64,000 bases of DNA from Synechococcus sp. MVIR-18-1 (GCF_014279835.1 NZ_CP047942.1:2170001-2234000), one strand, 5' to 3'. Counted from the first letter of the stretch, positions 8,483 through 18,494 are shown. Translations and numbers: made by a program. The notes: generated by a model not told the origin, from the sequence alone.

Positions 8483-9379
8483 ATGACGATTGCCTGGGTG
8501 TTCCCCGGACAGGGGTCTCAGAAGTCGGGCATGGCTGCGCCCGTGCTGACCCTTCCCGGAGCGGAAGAACGATTTGCACTTGCTTCCCGACTGCTTGGCA
8601 GAGATTTACTGGCGATCTGCCAAGGGGAGGCCGATGCGCAAGCCGATCCCGCTGATCTCAACGACACCCGCAACACCCAGCCAGCACTCTTCGTCGTTGA
8701 AAGCCTGATTGTGGATGAACTGCGCAGGCAGGAGCGCGAGCCAGCGTTTGTCGCTGGCCACAGCCTCGGAGAACTTGTGGCGCTGTACGCCGCCGGTGTC
8801 TTTGATGTGTCCACAGGCCTTGCCTTGATGCAGCGGCGCTCCGAGCTCATGGCAGCCGCTGGAGGAGGGGCGATGACGGCCGTCATCGGTTTTGACCGCG
8901 ATCAGCTTGAAAGCCTTGTCAACAAAACAGATGGCGTGGTGATCGCCAATGACAACAGCGCTGCGCAGGTCGTGATCTCAGGGAACCCTGAAGCTGTGAA
9001 AAGCGTGAGTGAGCAACTCACCTGCAAGCGCGCAATTCCCCTCGCCGTCTCCGGAGCTTTCCACTCTCCCTTGATGGCAGAAGCGGCTGCGGCCTTCAAG
9101 GTCCACCTGGAAGGCCTGGCTTTCGAAGATGCTCGCTTCCCTGTGCTGAGCAACACCGATCCAACCCCCTGCAGCGACGCCTCTCAATTGAAGCAACGCT
9201 TGTCTCAGCAGATGACCACGGGCGTTCGCTGGAGAGAAACCATGGAGACGCTGACATCAGCGGGGGTCGACACTTTGATCGAAGTGGGGCCTGGAAATGT
9301 GCTCAGTGGCCTAGCCAAAAGGGGCATGACGGGTGTCACAACCGTCCAGCTTTCAAGCTCTGCTGATTTAGGTCGCTAA
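8483..9379 (+). CDS. fabD: Malonyl-CoA:ACP transacylase
   Basis: Transfers malonyl from CoA to acyl carrier protein, supplying the extender unit for fatty acid elongation. The N-terminus is MTIAWVFPGQGSQ. The nucleophile Ser94 sits in AGHSLGEL, Arg is in MQRRSELM, and the catalytic His194 is in SGAFHSPLM. The C-terminal IEVGPGNVLSGL is the family ending. Length (298) is normal. It begins 27 bp after fabH and is followed 6 bp later by plsC, consistent with a single lipid-synthesis transcript. Confidence 0.96.
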   Translation: MTIAWVFPGQGSQKSGMAAPVLTLPGAEERFALASRLLGRDLLAICQGEADAQADPADLNDTRNTQPALFVVESLIVDELRRQEREPAFVAGHSLGELVALYAAGVFDVSTGLALMQRRSELMAAAGGGAMTAVIGFDRDQLESLVNKTDGVVIANDNSAAQVVISGNPEAVKSVSEQLTCKRAIPLAVSGAFHSPLMAEAAAAFKVHLEGLAFEDARFPVLSNTDPTPCSDASQLKQRLSQQMTTGVRWRETMETLTSAGVDTLIEVGPGNVLSGLAKRGMTGVTTVQLSSSADLGR

Positions 9380-9385
9380 GAAGCC

Positions 9386-10069
9386 ATGCCCCCTCTTGTG
9401 CCAAGCCCGAGCGACGGCTCTGCTGTTGTGACGTCCGTCACGCCAAAACCGAGCCTGATGTACCAGCTCGTGAGCTACTTGCTTGTGTTTCCTGTCTTTC
9501 GAGGTCTCTTAAGAGGGCACACCAGTGGCAACGCCTTGGTGCCGCTTCAAGGCCCCTTGGTTGTAGTCGCAAATCACGGATCCCATCTCGACCCACCATT
9601 CCTTGGCCACGCACTGGGCCGTCCTGTTGCGTTCATGGCCAAAGCCGAACTGTTCCGAATTCCAATCTTGGGGAGCATTATCCGCGCCTGCGGCGCTTAC
9701 CCGGTGAAACGGGGAGCAAGTGATCGAGAAGCGATCCGTACAGCAACGGCTCGACTTGATGAGGGCTGGGCGATCGGTGTCTTTCTTGATGGCACGCGCC
9801 AATCGGACGGCCGCGTCAATCAACCAAGACCAGGTGCAGCCTTGCTTGCTGCGCGCAGTGGAGCGCCCCTTCTCCCTGTGGCAATCATCAACAGCCATCG
9901 AGTCCTCGGCACAGGGAGGGGCTGGCCAAGGCTTCTTCCCGTTGCCCTTCGCATCGGAGAGCCAATCCCTGCGCCAACCGGTCGGAAAAAGCCTGAGCTA
10001 GAGGCCACCACCCGTGAGCTTCAGCGGCGAATTAATGCCTTAATCGATCAAGGCGTGGGAAATCCCTGA
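9386..10069 (+). CDS. plsC: 1-acyl-sn-glycerol-3-phosphate acyltransferase
   Basis: Acylates lysophosphatidic acid to phosphatidic acid at the membrane. The HX4D acyltransferase motif is NHGSHLD (His64, Asp69). The second glycerol-phosphate-binding motif reads FLDGTR (135-138) where many family members have EGTR, a conservative change. A hydrophobic segment (YLLVFPVFRGLL) lies near residues 31-42. Length is 227. It ends the plsX-fabH-fabD-plsC cluster, and its 3' end overlaps the convergent YdcF-like gene by 22 bp. Family membership is clear; the exact acyl acceptor is inferred from context. Confidence 0.92.
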   Translation: MPPLVPSPSDGSAVVTSVTPKPSLMYQLVSYLLVFPVFRGLLRGHTSGNALVPLQGPLVVVANHGSHLDPPFLGHALGRPVAFMAKAELFRIPILGSIIRACGAYPVKRGASDREAIRTATARLDEGWAIGVFLDGTRQSDGRVNQPRPGAALLAARSGAPLLPVAIINSHRVLGTGRGWPRLLPVALRIGEPIPAPTGRKKPELEATTRELQRRINALIDQGVGNP

Positions 10070-10635
10070 GGCCAATTCCGAAGAGCCCAAGGCTTGAGAT
10101 CTCGACCTGTGATGACCCAGGTCAGCGCTCTGATCCCATCACCCAAGCGCTTGCCTAACGTCTCCTTCCGGCAGGAAGGTTGACAAGCAACGGGCACCCC
10201 AGTGAGACGAATTCCTCGGCTTCCCGCCACCAGCCGTCCCACGGTCATGGCACGGGGCAAATGATCTTCGCTCGTCACCAGATAGACGTGCCTCACACCA
10301 TCGCGTTTCAAGTCATCCACCAAAGATGTGAAATTCGTGAAGGTGTCTTTGGCTCTGTAATCGAGCACAACCCGGCTTTGGTCCATCCCCGCATCCCGTA
10401 AAAGCCATTGCGCATACTCCGGATTACTGCCGCCACTTACCACCAAAGGAAGCTCCAACTGCTGCGCCAAGCGCAGTCCTACCCGTTCGCGATCGAGATC
10501 TCCACCCAGTACGAGGATGCGTTGCGGAGGCTCAACCGTTGAGATGGCCTCACGGAATGGCTTTAAAGGGCCCGCAGTGCTGGCCCACACCAGAGCAGCA
10601 AGGACGACTAGCGAGGAGCGCCAACCTGGGGCCAT
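10048..10635 (-). CDS. YdcF/SanA-like DUF218 membrane-anchored protein
   Basis: Resembles the DUF218 (ElyC/SanA/YdcF) family, proteins linked to envelope integrity whose biochemical activity is not settled. The ATG at 10635 (MAPGWRSSLVV) gives one N-terminal hydrophobic anchor followed by a Rossmann-like domain with ILVLGGDLDRERVGLRLAQQ, LVVSGGSNPEYAQ, the acidic DYRAKDTFTNF segment and LVTSEDHLPRAM. A longer in-frame reading to 10722 runs into tsaB and is not supported. The start overlaps the tsaB stop (TAATG), so it is probably co-translated with tsaB and ycf34. Confidence 0.8.
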   Translation of the reverse strand: MAPGWRSSLVVLAALVWASTAGPLKPFREAISTVEPPQRILVLGGDLDRERVGLRLAQQLELPLVVSGGSNPEYAQWLLRDAGMDQSRVVLDYRAKDTFTNFTSLVDDLKRDGVRHVYLVTSEDHLPRAMTVGRLVAGSRGIRLTGVPVACQPSCRKETLGKRLGDGIRALTWVITGRDLKPWALRNWPQGFPTP

Positions 10636-11258
10636 TAGACGGGTCCCACAGGCGATGTGGGGTAGATGGGCAGAACAGGCTCCCATGGGCCAGGAGTGTC
10701 CTCCAGATCCCATTGGCAACAAAGCTCAAGCAGATGCTGCACATCCGACGCAACATCAAGCTCCATGGTCAACGCAGGAGATGGGTCCTCGTCCTCTCTG
10801 AGTAGACGCGGACGTTCCAGCTCCTCCACAGGATCTGAATTTGAACGCAGGCGGTAGCGCCCAGCTACGCGACCCCGACGGGGAAGGGTCTGCACAATCG
10901 AGAACGGCTCCAATGCCTGACTAGCCGGCAAGGCCACGGATAAGCGTGCGGCCATCAAAGCGAAACTGCTCTCACCATGGAGAGGGCACCCCAACTGCTG
11001 GGCCAGAGTGCGTGCCATCACCACGGTCAAGCGAGTCCCCGTGAACCCTCCCGGACCTGTACTCACTGCCAAACGGCCAATCGAAGCCCATTCCGCGCGA
11101 GGGAGCACTTCCTCGACAGCAGAAATCAAACCATTCGTGAGCTGACGTCCCATCGGGCGAGACAGGATGCGAGTTCCCCCAGCGGGGGCTTCAGCGTCGC
11201 AAACGGCAAGGCCAAGGGTTTCACTCGAGCTATGCATAGCCAGCAGCCAACGACTCAT
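10635..11258 (-). CDS. tsaB: tRNA threonylcarbamoyladenosine biosynthesis protein TsaB
   Basis: Partner of TsaD in forming t6A at position 37 of ANN-decoding tRNAs; TsaB itself is a non-catalytic ASKHA-fold scaffold. The sequence has the N-terminal LLAMHSSSETLGLAVCD strand-turn, GRQLTNGLISAVEEVL, and the signature VSTGPGGFTGTRLTVVMARTLAQ. Length (207) is near the family norm. It overlaps ycf34 by 4 bp (ATGA) on the 5' side and the YdcF-like gene by 1 bp on the 3' side, indicating a compact operon. The other t6A genes are not in this window. Confidence 0.88.
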   Translation of the reverse strand: MSRWLLAMHSSSETLGLAVCDAEAPAGGTRILSRPMGRQLTNGLISAVEEVLPRAEWASIGRLAVSTGPGGFTGTRLTVVMARTLAQQLGCPLHGESSFALMAARLSVALPASQALEPFSIVQTLPRRGRVAGRYRLRSNSDPVEELERPRLLREDEDPSPALTMELDVASDVQHLLELCCQWDLEDTPGPWEPVLPIYPTSPVGPV

Positions 11259-11506
11259 CGAGGCAACTCCTGCTCAGGACGCAATCGCTGCCATCGTCCG
11301 TCATCAGCCTCAAAGCTGGCGCAAGCTCGCACATCCCATTCCACGCCAACGCCACCCCCGCTGAGGTCATGAAGACTGATATGAATGCGTGGATCTTGGG
11401 GACTCACGTCAGGGTTGTTAGTGAGGTGAGCCACACCATGCTGACGTTCCACCGCGTGATAGGCCTGACAACGATCCACCCAGCGGCAATTCACGCAGAT
11501 GCACAT
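11255..11506 (-). CDS. ycf34: Ycf34, iron-sulfur-binding small protein
   Basis: Small cyanobacterial and red-plastid protein. Work on the Synechocystis homologue points to Fe-S binding and a redox-related role in photosynthetic electron transport. Starting at ATG 11506, it reads MCICVNCRWVDRCQAYHAVE with Cys 2, 4, 7 and 13, plus a further Cys in WDVRACASF near the C-terminus. The visible product is 83 residues, near the usual length; a longer upstream reading to 11557 has no family support and would overlap cca. First gene of ycf34-tsaB-YdcF-like; divergent from cca with about 50 bp between the starts. Confidence 0.9.
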   Translation of the reverse strand: MCICVNCRWVDRCQAYHAVERQHGVAHLTNNPDVSPQDPRIHISLHDLSGGGVGVEWDVRACASFEADDGRWQRLRPEQELPR

Positions 11507-11555
11507 GCACCCCACCTCTGTAGAGGACTCCATCTTGGAGGGGGAGGGCGGCCAC

Positions 11556-12716
11556 ATGGCGCGTCAACTTATGACACGGCTGCAGCCGGAACGCTGGCCG
11601 ATCCCACTCGACCGCCTACCCGCAGGGACGGTGCTGGTAGGCGGAGCCGTCCGTGACGGATTGCTGAACCGTTTGCCAGACCATCCAGATCTGGACATGG
11701 TGGTTCCAGCGGATGCGCTGGAACAGGTCCGCAAACTGTCTCGAGAGTTCGGTGGCGCCTGCGTGGTGCTCGATCGTGAAAGAGATATGGCCCGCCTGGT
11801 GCTGGGGAGCTGGACCATCGATCTTGCAAGACAAGACGGTGATGACCTCACCGCTGATCTCTTGCGACGTGATTATCGAATCAACGCGATTGCTCTCACC
11901 CTCACTCCTGACCCAAAGCTCTTGGATCCCAGCGGCGGTCTTGCTGATCTACGCGCTCGACGCATCACTGCTGTCAACGAACAGAACCTGCTGAATGATC
12001 CCCTCCGGCTGTTGAGAGCCCTAAGACTGGCTGCCGAGCTCTCGATGACGATTGACGAGACCACTCTTGAGATGATTGCCCGCCATCGCCACCTCTTACC
12101 CAAAGTGGCACCAGAGCGCATTCAGGCTGAAGTTCTGAAGCTGGTTCAAGCCAACAGCGCCGATCAGGCGATCCATTTGCTGCACTCGTTGCAATTGATC
12201 GCGCCATGGTGCTCCGATCAACCGCAAAGAACGTTCAACGCAGACGCATTGACAAAACAAGAACAACAACTCGCCTTGCCACTCGCACGCTTAACGCAGT
12301 TGCTCAGCGATCAAGGCGTGAACGAATTGCGGTTCAGCCGGAAGCAAATCCAACGCAGTAAGCGACTGCGGAGGTGGTGGATGCGAGATCAACAGCAAGG
12401 CGCCGACACTCTGAATGAGAGGGAGCGATTAATCCTGCATCAAGAGCTTGAAGAAGATCTTCCTGCGTTCACACTGGCTTGGCCCATGGAGCAACAAAGG
12501 GAATGGCTGAGTCGGTGGCGTGATCAGGAAGACAAACTATTTCATCCCAGTGCACCACTCAATGGTCGAACATTGCAGACGAAGCTTGGCTTGCCTCCAG
12601 GGCCCCGATTAGGGGAACTCATTGATCATCTTTGCCTGGAACAAGCCTTTGGTCGAATTCGCAGCCAAGACGACGCCATTCAGTGCGCGCGCGCCTGGAT
12701 TCACAAGCCGCTGTGA
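11556..12716 (+). CDS. cca: tRNA nucleotidyltransferase / poly(A) polymerase family protein
   Basis: Class II nucleotidyltransferase that adds or repairs the CCA end of tRNAs; related poly(A) polymerases share the fold. The head domain has LVGGAVRDGLLNR, the catalytic acid pair DLDMVV, and RRDYRINAIALTL. The RNA-binding neck has DPLRLLRALRLAAEL and VAPERIQAEVLKL. The ATG at 11556 (MARQLMTRLQPERW) leaves room for a divergent ycf34 promoter; an upstream in-frame ATG at 11499 would overlap the ycf34 start. Whether the enzyme adds CCA, CC, A or poly(A) cannot be read from sequence alone. Confidence 0.88.
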   Translation: MARQLMTRLQPERWPIPLDRLPAGTVLVGGAVRDGLLNRLPDHPDLDMVVPADALEQVRKLSREFGGACVVLDRERDMARLVLGSWTIDLARQDGDDLTADLLRRDYRINAIALTLTPDPKLLDPSGGLADLRARRITAVNEQNLLNDPLRLLRALRLAAELSMTIDETTLEMIARHRHLLPKVAPERIQAEVLKLVQANSADQAIHLLHSLQLIAPWCSDQPQRTFNADALTKQEQQLALPLARLTQLLSDQGVNELRFSRKQIQRSKRLRRWWMRDQQQGADTLNERERLILHQELEEDLPAFTLAWPMEQQREWLSRWRDQEDKLFHPSAPLNGRTLQTKLGLPPGPRLGELIDHLCLEQAFGRIRSQDDAIQCARAWIHKPL

Positions 12717-12786
12717 TTAACTGACTTGCCTTAACGACAGCGATCGGCCTGATAGGCAGTTTTCTTCTCTCTCTCCCCCCCGTCTC

Positions 12787-13227
12787 ATGAGCGTGCGTCT
12801 TTACATCGGCAACTTGCCGCAAACCTTTGAAGCGAAAGAGTTGGAAACCCAACTCACCAGCGTGGGAGAGGGAATCCGCTTCAAGACCGTTCTCGATCGA
12901 GAAACGGGCGCATGCCGCGGCTTTGGTTTCGCCAATGTCGACGATGAAAAAGTTGCTGATGCTTTGATCGAGCAATTCAACGGCAAGGACTTCAATGGCA
13001 ACACCCTGCGCGTAGAACGCTCTGAACGACGCGAGAGCAACGCAGGTGGCGCAGGTGGTCGCCGTGGTGGCCCCGGCGGCCCTGGCAACGCCCCAGGCTC
13101 AGCACGCAAGGCCGTGAACAAAGTGGTTCACAGCGACGCCAAAGCCGAATCAGCCCCAGACCCACGCTGGGCCGGAGAATTATCCAAACTTAAGGATTTA
13201 CTCGCGGATCAGAAAACAACAGTCTGA
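12787..13227 (+). CDS. RRM-type RNA-binding protein (Rbp family)
   Basis: Single RNA-recognition-motif protein of the cyanobacterial Rbp type, some of which are cold-responsive or bind photosystem mRNAs. RNP2 is LYIGNLP at the N-terminus and RNP1 is RGFGFANV at about residue 44. After the RRM (to about residue 80) comes a Gly-rich linker (GGAGGRRGGPGGPG) and a C-terminal tail ending in WAGELSKLKDLLADQKT. The 27 nt directly before ATG 12787 are almost pure pyrimidine and contain no Shine-Dalgarno sequence. An 11-bp hairpin lies just after the stop codon. Confidence 0.9.
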   Translation: MSVRLYIGNLPQTFEAKELETQLTSVGEGIRFKTVLDRETGACRGFGFANVDDEKVADALIEQFNGKDFNGNTLRVERSERRESNAGGAGGRRGGPGGPGNAPGSARKAVNKVVHSDAKAESAPDPRWAGELSKLKDLLADQKTTV

Positions 13228-13236
13228 TTTTCTTGA

Positions 13237-13275
13237 GCTTTGTGATCACTTAGCGGGACTGAGCGATCACAAAGC
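13237..13275. terminator. 11-bp hairpin between convergent rbp and crtB
   Basis: GCTTTGTGATC at 13237-13247 is perfectly complementary to GATCACAAAGC at 13265-13275; CTTAG and CTGAG inside the loop can extend the stem with one wobble pair. It begins 10 bp after the rbp stop and covers the crtB stop codon (13250-13252). Neither arm is followed by a clear T-run, so it may act as an mRNA 3'-end stabiliser or processing site for both genes instead of a classical intrinsic terminator. Confidence 0.5.
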
Positions 13276-14158
13276 ATCTCGGAAGTTCGAGGGCTTTACC
13301 TAATTTACCCACAAAAGCACGTTGATTAAAGACGTCATAGTTATTGCGTTCTATTGCGTCCAGGATTCCTCTATAAAGTCGAAGAGAAGTCCAAACAGGC
13401 CAGCGCGCATCGGCAGACAACCAACGCACTCCAGCTTCTGAGCGGACAAACCATTCCCTGGCACGGGACAGTTGAAACGTCATCAGCTCAATCCAGGCCT
13501 CGTTGATCCTTCCAGCCAAGAGATCATCTTCACTCACTCCAAAGTGGCGCAGATCTTCTTGGGGAAGATAGATTCGCCCGCGCGAACGATCTTCTCCTAC
13601 GTCGCGGAGAATATTGGTGAGTTGATTCGCAATCCCCAAAGCAACGGCTGCATCGGAGGGGTCAGGGCATTCACTCCATGGAGCAGATGTATACGCCTCG
13701 TCGACTCCCATGACCCCCTGGGTCATCAAGCCAACTGTTCCAGCCACGCGGTAGCAGTAAAGCTTTAAATCTTCAAAAGTGGGATAGCGAGTCCAAGATA
13801 AATCCATCCGCTGTCCTTCGATCATGTCGAGGTAAGGCTGAATATCCTGCGGAAACTTTTGCAAGGTGTCGAGCATCACCGCATCTAGATCATCTACGAC
13901 ATGGCCGTTAAAAAGTGCTCTGGTTTTTTCTTCCCAACGATTGAGTCGCTCGGCAAGCTCATCAACAGAATGTGATTGAGCCTCCTCGCTATCCATAAGC
14001 TCGTCGGTTCGTCGACACCAGACGTAAATGGCCCAAATCGCACGTCTCTTCTCAAGCGGCAGCAACAAAGTGCCCAAATAAAATGTCTTTGCCCACTCGG
14101 CCGTCTCAGAGCGACAGGCCTCGAAGGCAGCATCGAGATCCGAAGCTGCGAGAGTCAT
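13250..14158 (-). CDS. crtB: Phytoene synthase
   Basis: Joins two geranylgeranyl diphosphates into 15-cis-phytoene, the first committed carotenoid step. The two Asp-rich motifs are present: RRTDELMD at about residues 48-55 and NILRDVGEDRSRGRIYLP at about 185-202. The 302-residue length is normal for cyanobacterial CrtB. It lies 3 bp downstream of crtP on the same strand, the usual cyanobacterial crtP-crtB pair, so synthesis and first desaturation are probably co-transcribed. Its stop codon lies inside a hairpin shared with rbp. Confidence 0.96.
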   Translation of the reverse strand: MTLAASDLDAAFEACRSETAEWAKTFYLGTLLLPLEKRRAIWAIYVWCRRTDELMDSEEAQSHSVDELAERLNRWEEKTRALFNGHVVDDLDAVMLDTLQKFPQDIQPYLDMIEGQRMDLSWTRYPTFEDLKLYCYRVAGTVGLMTQGVMGVDEAYTSAPWSECPDPSDAAVALGIANQLTNILRDVGEDRSRGRIYLPQEDLRHFGVSEDDLLAGRINEAWIELMTFQLSRAREWFVRSEAGVRWLSADARWPVWTSLRLYRGILDAIERNNYDVFNQRAFVGKLGKALELPRCFVIAQSR

Positions 14159-14161
14159 GAC

Positions 14162-15598
<1,437 letters not shown>

Positions 15599-15684
15599 AC
15601 AACCTTAAAAGGATCACGACCCCGTTCGCTTCCTAAAGTCGTCACCAACCGCAAGCGCGGTGTCCTTACGCAATACAAGCCCCC

Positions 15685-16032
15685 ATGGCCGACACCCTGC
15701 TGAAGAGCACCACTCGCCACGTGCGCCTGTTCACAGCTCGCGTGAATGACGGGCGGCTCATACCAGACCCCAATCAGCTCACTCTCGACCTGGATCCAGA
15801 CAATGAATTCCTATGGAACGACAGCTGCGTTCAAACCGTTCAACAACGCTTCCGTGAGCTAGTTGACGCCCATGCCGGCCAGCCTCTGAACGATTACAAC
15901 CTCCGACGGATCGGCTCTGAATTAGAAGGAACGATTCGCCAGCTCCTTCAGGCAGGCCAGCTGAGCTACAACCCTGATTGCCGGGTTCTGAATTACTCCA
16001 TGGGCCTGCCCCGCACACCTGAACTGCTGTGA
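15685..16032 (+). CDS. ndhM: NAD(P)H-quinone oxidoreductase subunit M
   Basis: Oxygenic-photosynthesis-specific subunit of the NDH-1 complex, in the peripheral arm on the cytoplasmic side of the thylakoid; NDH-1 serves cyclic electron flow, respiration and CO2 uptake. The 115-residue protein starts [20 protein letters not shown] and has [29 protein letters not shown] and [12 protein letters not shown], all characteristic of NdhM. The first Met fits the family start. It overlaps the DUF3172 gene by 4 bp (GTGA). It lies apart from the other ndh genes of the window. Confidence 0.94.
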   Translation: MADTLLKSTTRHVRLFTARVNDGRLIPDPNQLTLDLDPDNEFLWNDSCVQTVQQRFRELVDAHAGQPLNDYNLRRIGSELEGTIRQLLQAGQLSYNPDCRVLNYSMGLPRTPELL

Positions 16033-16631
16033 GCCGCTCCCCCTACGACCGTCCACGGGGCGGAAATCCACGTCGGCCTGATGAGCGAAGAGGAGCTCGG
16101 TACAGCCCCCCTCCACAGGGCAACAACGATGGTGGCGATGGAGGAGGTCGTTTCAACACCACCAGGATTGCTGTGCTCGCCGGAGTTTTGGTGGTGGGGA
16201 TCGGCATTGGCAGTGCCGTCACGAGCACCACAGGGGGCGATCAAGGCAACATCGCCAGCAGCCAACAGTTGGATATGGCGGTGCCTGATCCGGAGTTTTG
16301 CAGGCAGTGGGGAGCGAGTGCTTTTGTGATGGACATAGAGATGTACACCACACTCAACCCATCCAGCAGCTTTGTCACACAGCCCACCCTCCAGCCTGGC
16401 TGCGTGATTCGCCGAGAAAACTGGTCTGTTTTACGCAAAGAAGGTGCCGTCACCGCTGCTCAGGAAAGGCAGTGCAAACAGAGAATGAACACCTTCGCTT
16501 ACATCGGATCCGTGAGGGACAAACCCGTCGTTCGCTGTGTTTATCAAACCGATATCACACAAAACAAATTTCTGACCAAAGGGATCGCCGACGACACCGT
16601 TGGAATCACGCCGGAAGCTGATCAGTTTTAG
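16029..16631 (+). CDS. DUF3172 family membrane-anchored protein
   Basis: Function unknown; the family is cyanobacterial with plant plastid relatives. A low-complexity basic N-terminus (about 45 residues, rich in Arg, Pro, Gly) is followed by one transmembrane segment ([18 protein letters not shown]). The remaining soluble domain contains [20 protein letters not shown], a conserved pattern of Cys (about 93, 125, 148, 168) and [17 protein letters not shown]. Start is GTG overlapping the ndhM stop. Linkage to ndhM suggests a thylakoid context but does not show one. The 3' end overlaps the rbcR stop region by 4 bp. Confidence 0.75.
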   Translation: MSRSPYDRPRGGNPRRPDERRGARYSPPPQGNNDGGDGGGRFNTTRIAVLAGVLVVGIGIGSAVTSTTGGDQGNIASSQQLDMAVPDPEFCRQWGASAFVMDIEMYTTLNPSSSFVTQPTLQPGCVIRRENWSVLRKEGAVTAAQERQCKQRMNTFAYIGSVRDKPVVRCVYQTDITQNKFLTKGIADDTVGITPEADQF

Positions 16632-17623
16632 GGAGAGTCGAGCTCTGCGACCAAGGGCTCTGTCCCTATGGCCGCAGTCCTTGGCTGACGCAAAGGACTA
16701 TCGGCGCTGGCAAACACCGGCAAAACGTCGCAGCGAAATGCTTCTGCAGCCCGAGAGCAGTAGCGAGCGGGATGGGTAATCAGCCTTAATTGGCGCCGCA
16801 CCTGCAAGCCCACCACTGATGGCTTGTGCAAACTGCCTGCTGTGAGCTCCCGCTCAATCGAAACCACAGGAAGGAAAGCAGCTCCCAAACCCGATTGCAC
16901 AGCATTTTTGATGGCCTCAAGGGAATTGAGCTCCATCTCAATCCTCAACCTCTGCACATCCAAACCAGAACGAGACAGGAGCTGGTCCACCATTTTCCGA
17001 GTGGTGGACTGAGCATCTAAACAAACAAAACCCAATCGATACAGATCTTCCTTGCTGAGTTCTGGCAAGCGAGCCAGGGGATGTTTCACAGGAAGCACAA
17101 GTGCCAATTCATCACTTGCGTAAGGAACCACCTGAAGCAACTCATTCAACTCAGCAGGTAATTCACCGCCGATGATCGCTAAATCGATCTGACCATTCGC
17201 CACGCTCCAGCCCGTTCGTCTCGTGCTGTGAACATGCAGCTGCACTGCCACATCCGGAAATTTTTGCCGAAACAGACCAATCATTCGGGGCATTAAATAG
17301 GTCCCCGTGGTTTGGCTTGCACCCACCACGAGAGATCCGCCCTTCAAGTTATGCAAGTCATCCAAAGCACGACATGCCTCATGGCATTGACTCAGAATTC
17401 GGTCGCAGTAACTCAGAAGCAAGTGACCGGCTTCTGTGAGCTGAGCCTTGCGACCGCCTCGATCAAACAAGGACACCTCAAGTTGCTTCTCCAGGTTCTG
17501 GATCTGCAAACTGACCGCTGGCTGCGTGACGTAAAGACTATCGGCAGCTTTTTTAAAGCTGCCTTCGCTCACGATGGCGCGAAGGATGCGCAGCTGATCC
17601 AGTGTGAAAGGCAGATCGGCCAT
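16628..17623 (-). CDS. rbcR: LysR-type regulator RbcR (Ycf30-like)
   Basis: LysR-family transcription factor; in cyanobacteria this branch controls RuBisCO and carbon-concentrating or NDH genes in response to carbon metabolites. From ATG 17623 it begins [20 protein letters not shown], with the winged helix-turn-helix [20 protein letters not shown]. The effector domain starts with [20 protein letters not shown] and contains [16 protein letters not shown]. Length from this start is 331 residues. A longer reading to 17695 has no family support. Divergent from the zeta-carotene isomerase and ndhF genes, some of which could be targets; no operator was identified. Confidence 0.88.
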   Translation of the reverse strand: MADLPFTLDQLRILRAIVSEGSFKKAADSLYVTQPAVSLQIQNLEKQLEVSLFDRGGRKAQLTEAGHLLLSYCDRILSQCHEACRALDDLHNLKGGSLVVGASQTTGTYLMPRMIGLFRQKFPDVAVQLHVHSTRRTGWSVANGQIDLAIIGGELPAELNELLQVVPYASDELALVLPVKHPLARLPELSKEDLYRLGFVCLDAQSTTRKMVDQLLSRSGLDVQRLRIEMELNSLEAIKNAVQSGLGAAFLPVVSIERELTAGSLHKPSVVGLQVRRQLRLITHPARYCSRAAEAFRCDVLPVFASADSPLRQPRTAAIGTEPLVAELDSP

Positions 17624-17737
17624 AAGCGACAGCCGACCCGGCAGGGATAGCTCCAAAACTTTAGAGGGGAGGAACCCACCGCCCTTCAGAATCACCCTTC
17701 ATGCAGCAACTCTTTGGATGAGCTCCTAAGCGGCGGA

Positions 17738-18460
17738 ATGCATCAGTCCAGCTTGGTGATGCTGTTGCTGCTCTTGGTTTTCGCTGTCATTCACAGCGGT
17801 GGGGCTGCCCTTCGCACTCGCGCTGAAGCCAAAATCGGGGCCAGAGCCTGGCGCGTATTGTTCGCCGCCTTGAGCATTCCCTCAGCGATTGTCGTGATCG
17901 GCTATTTCCTTGCCCATCGGTATGACGGCATCAGGCTCTGGAATCTTCAAGGTGTACCTGGCTTGGTACCAGTGATCTGGGTGCTAACGGCCATCAGTTT
18001 TCTGTTCCTGTATCCAGCCACTTACAACCTGCTTGAGATTCCCGCTGTCCTGAAGCCGCAAGTGCGTCTCTATGCCACCGGGATCATCCGGATTAGCCGA
18101 CACCCTCAGGCCGTTGGTCAGGTTCTCTGGTGCTTTAGCCATGCCCTTTGGATCGGAAGCAGCTTCATGGTCGTGACCTGCATCGGCCTGATCGGACATC
18201 ACCTTTTTTCGGTGTGGCATGGAGACCGACGCCTACAGGCTCGATTTGGTGATGACTTCTTAAAGCTGAAACAAAGCACCTCTGTGCTGCCTTTTGCAGC
18301 TGTTTTAGATGGACGCCAGACCCTGGTTTGGAGTGAGTTTCTGCGGCCTGCACAACTCGGCATCGCGATCGCCGTGGGAGTTTTTTGGTGGGCTCATCGC
18401 TTTATCTCCTTAGGAAGCATCGCGTTCCTTCACTCACGACTTGAAGGGCTTTTGAGCTGA
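17738..18460 (+). CDS. 15-cis-zeta-carotene isomerase (Z-ISO; NnrU family)
   Basis: Integral membrane protein of the NnrU family. Compared from memory with plant Z-ISO, the shared blocks are extensive: RYDGIRLWNLQGVPG, LYPATYNLLEIPAVLKP, TGIIRISRHPQAVGQVLWCF, HALWIGSS, LIGHHLFSVWHGDRR and SVLPFAAVLDGRQ. Z-ISO is a haem enzyme isomerising the 15-15' double bond of 9,15,9'-tri-cis-zeta-carotene. Several His are conserved (SRHPQ, SHALW, GHHLF). Six or so hydrophobic helices are visible. Start at ATG 17738; a TTG at 17714 is an alternative. It acts directly after crtP, also in this window, though not next to it. Simple annotation as NnrU would miss this. Confidence 0.82.
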   Translation: MHQSSLVMLLLLLVFAVIHSGGAALRTRAEAKIGARAWRVLFAALSIPSAIVVIGYFLAHRYDGIRLWNLQGVPGLVPVIWVLTAISFLFLYPATYNLLEIPAVLKPQVRLYATGIIRISRHPQAVGQVLWCFSHALWIGSSFMVVTCIGLIGHHLFSVWHGDRRLQARFGDDFLKLKQSTSVLPFAAVLDGRQTLVWSEFLRPAQLGIAIAVGVFWWAHRFISLGSIAFLHSRLEGLLS

Positions 18461-18494
18461 GCTGCCTACACTCAAAACACTCTGCTTCACTCGG

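Noticed and set aside
17543-17563. Perfect inverted repeat GGCAGCTTT-TTT-AAAGCTGCC
   Set aside because: It lies inside rbcR, antisense to helix-turn-helix codons (SFKKAADS). Codon use alone can explain it, there is no T-run after the stem, and the 3-nt loop is minimal; no regulatory role can be supported.
17701-17721. Seven-codon upstream ORF (ATG CAG CAA CTC TTT GGA TGA) before the zeta-carotene isomerase
   Set aside because: No ribosome site, and it probably lies near or before the transcription start; chance occurrence is likely.
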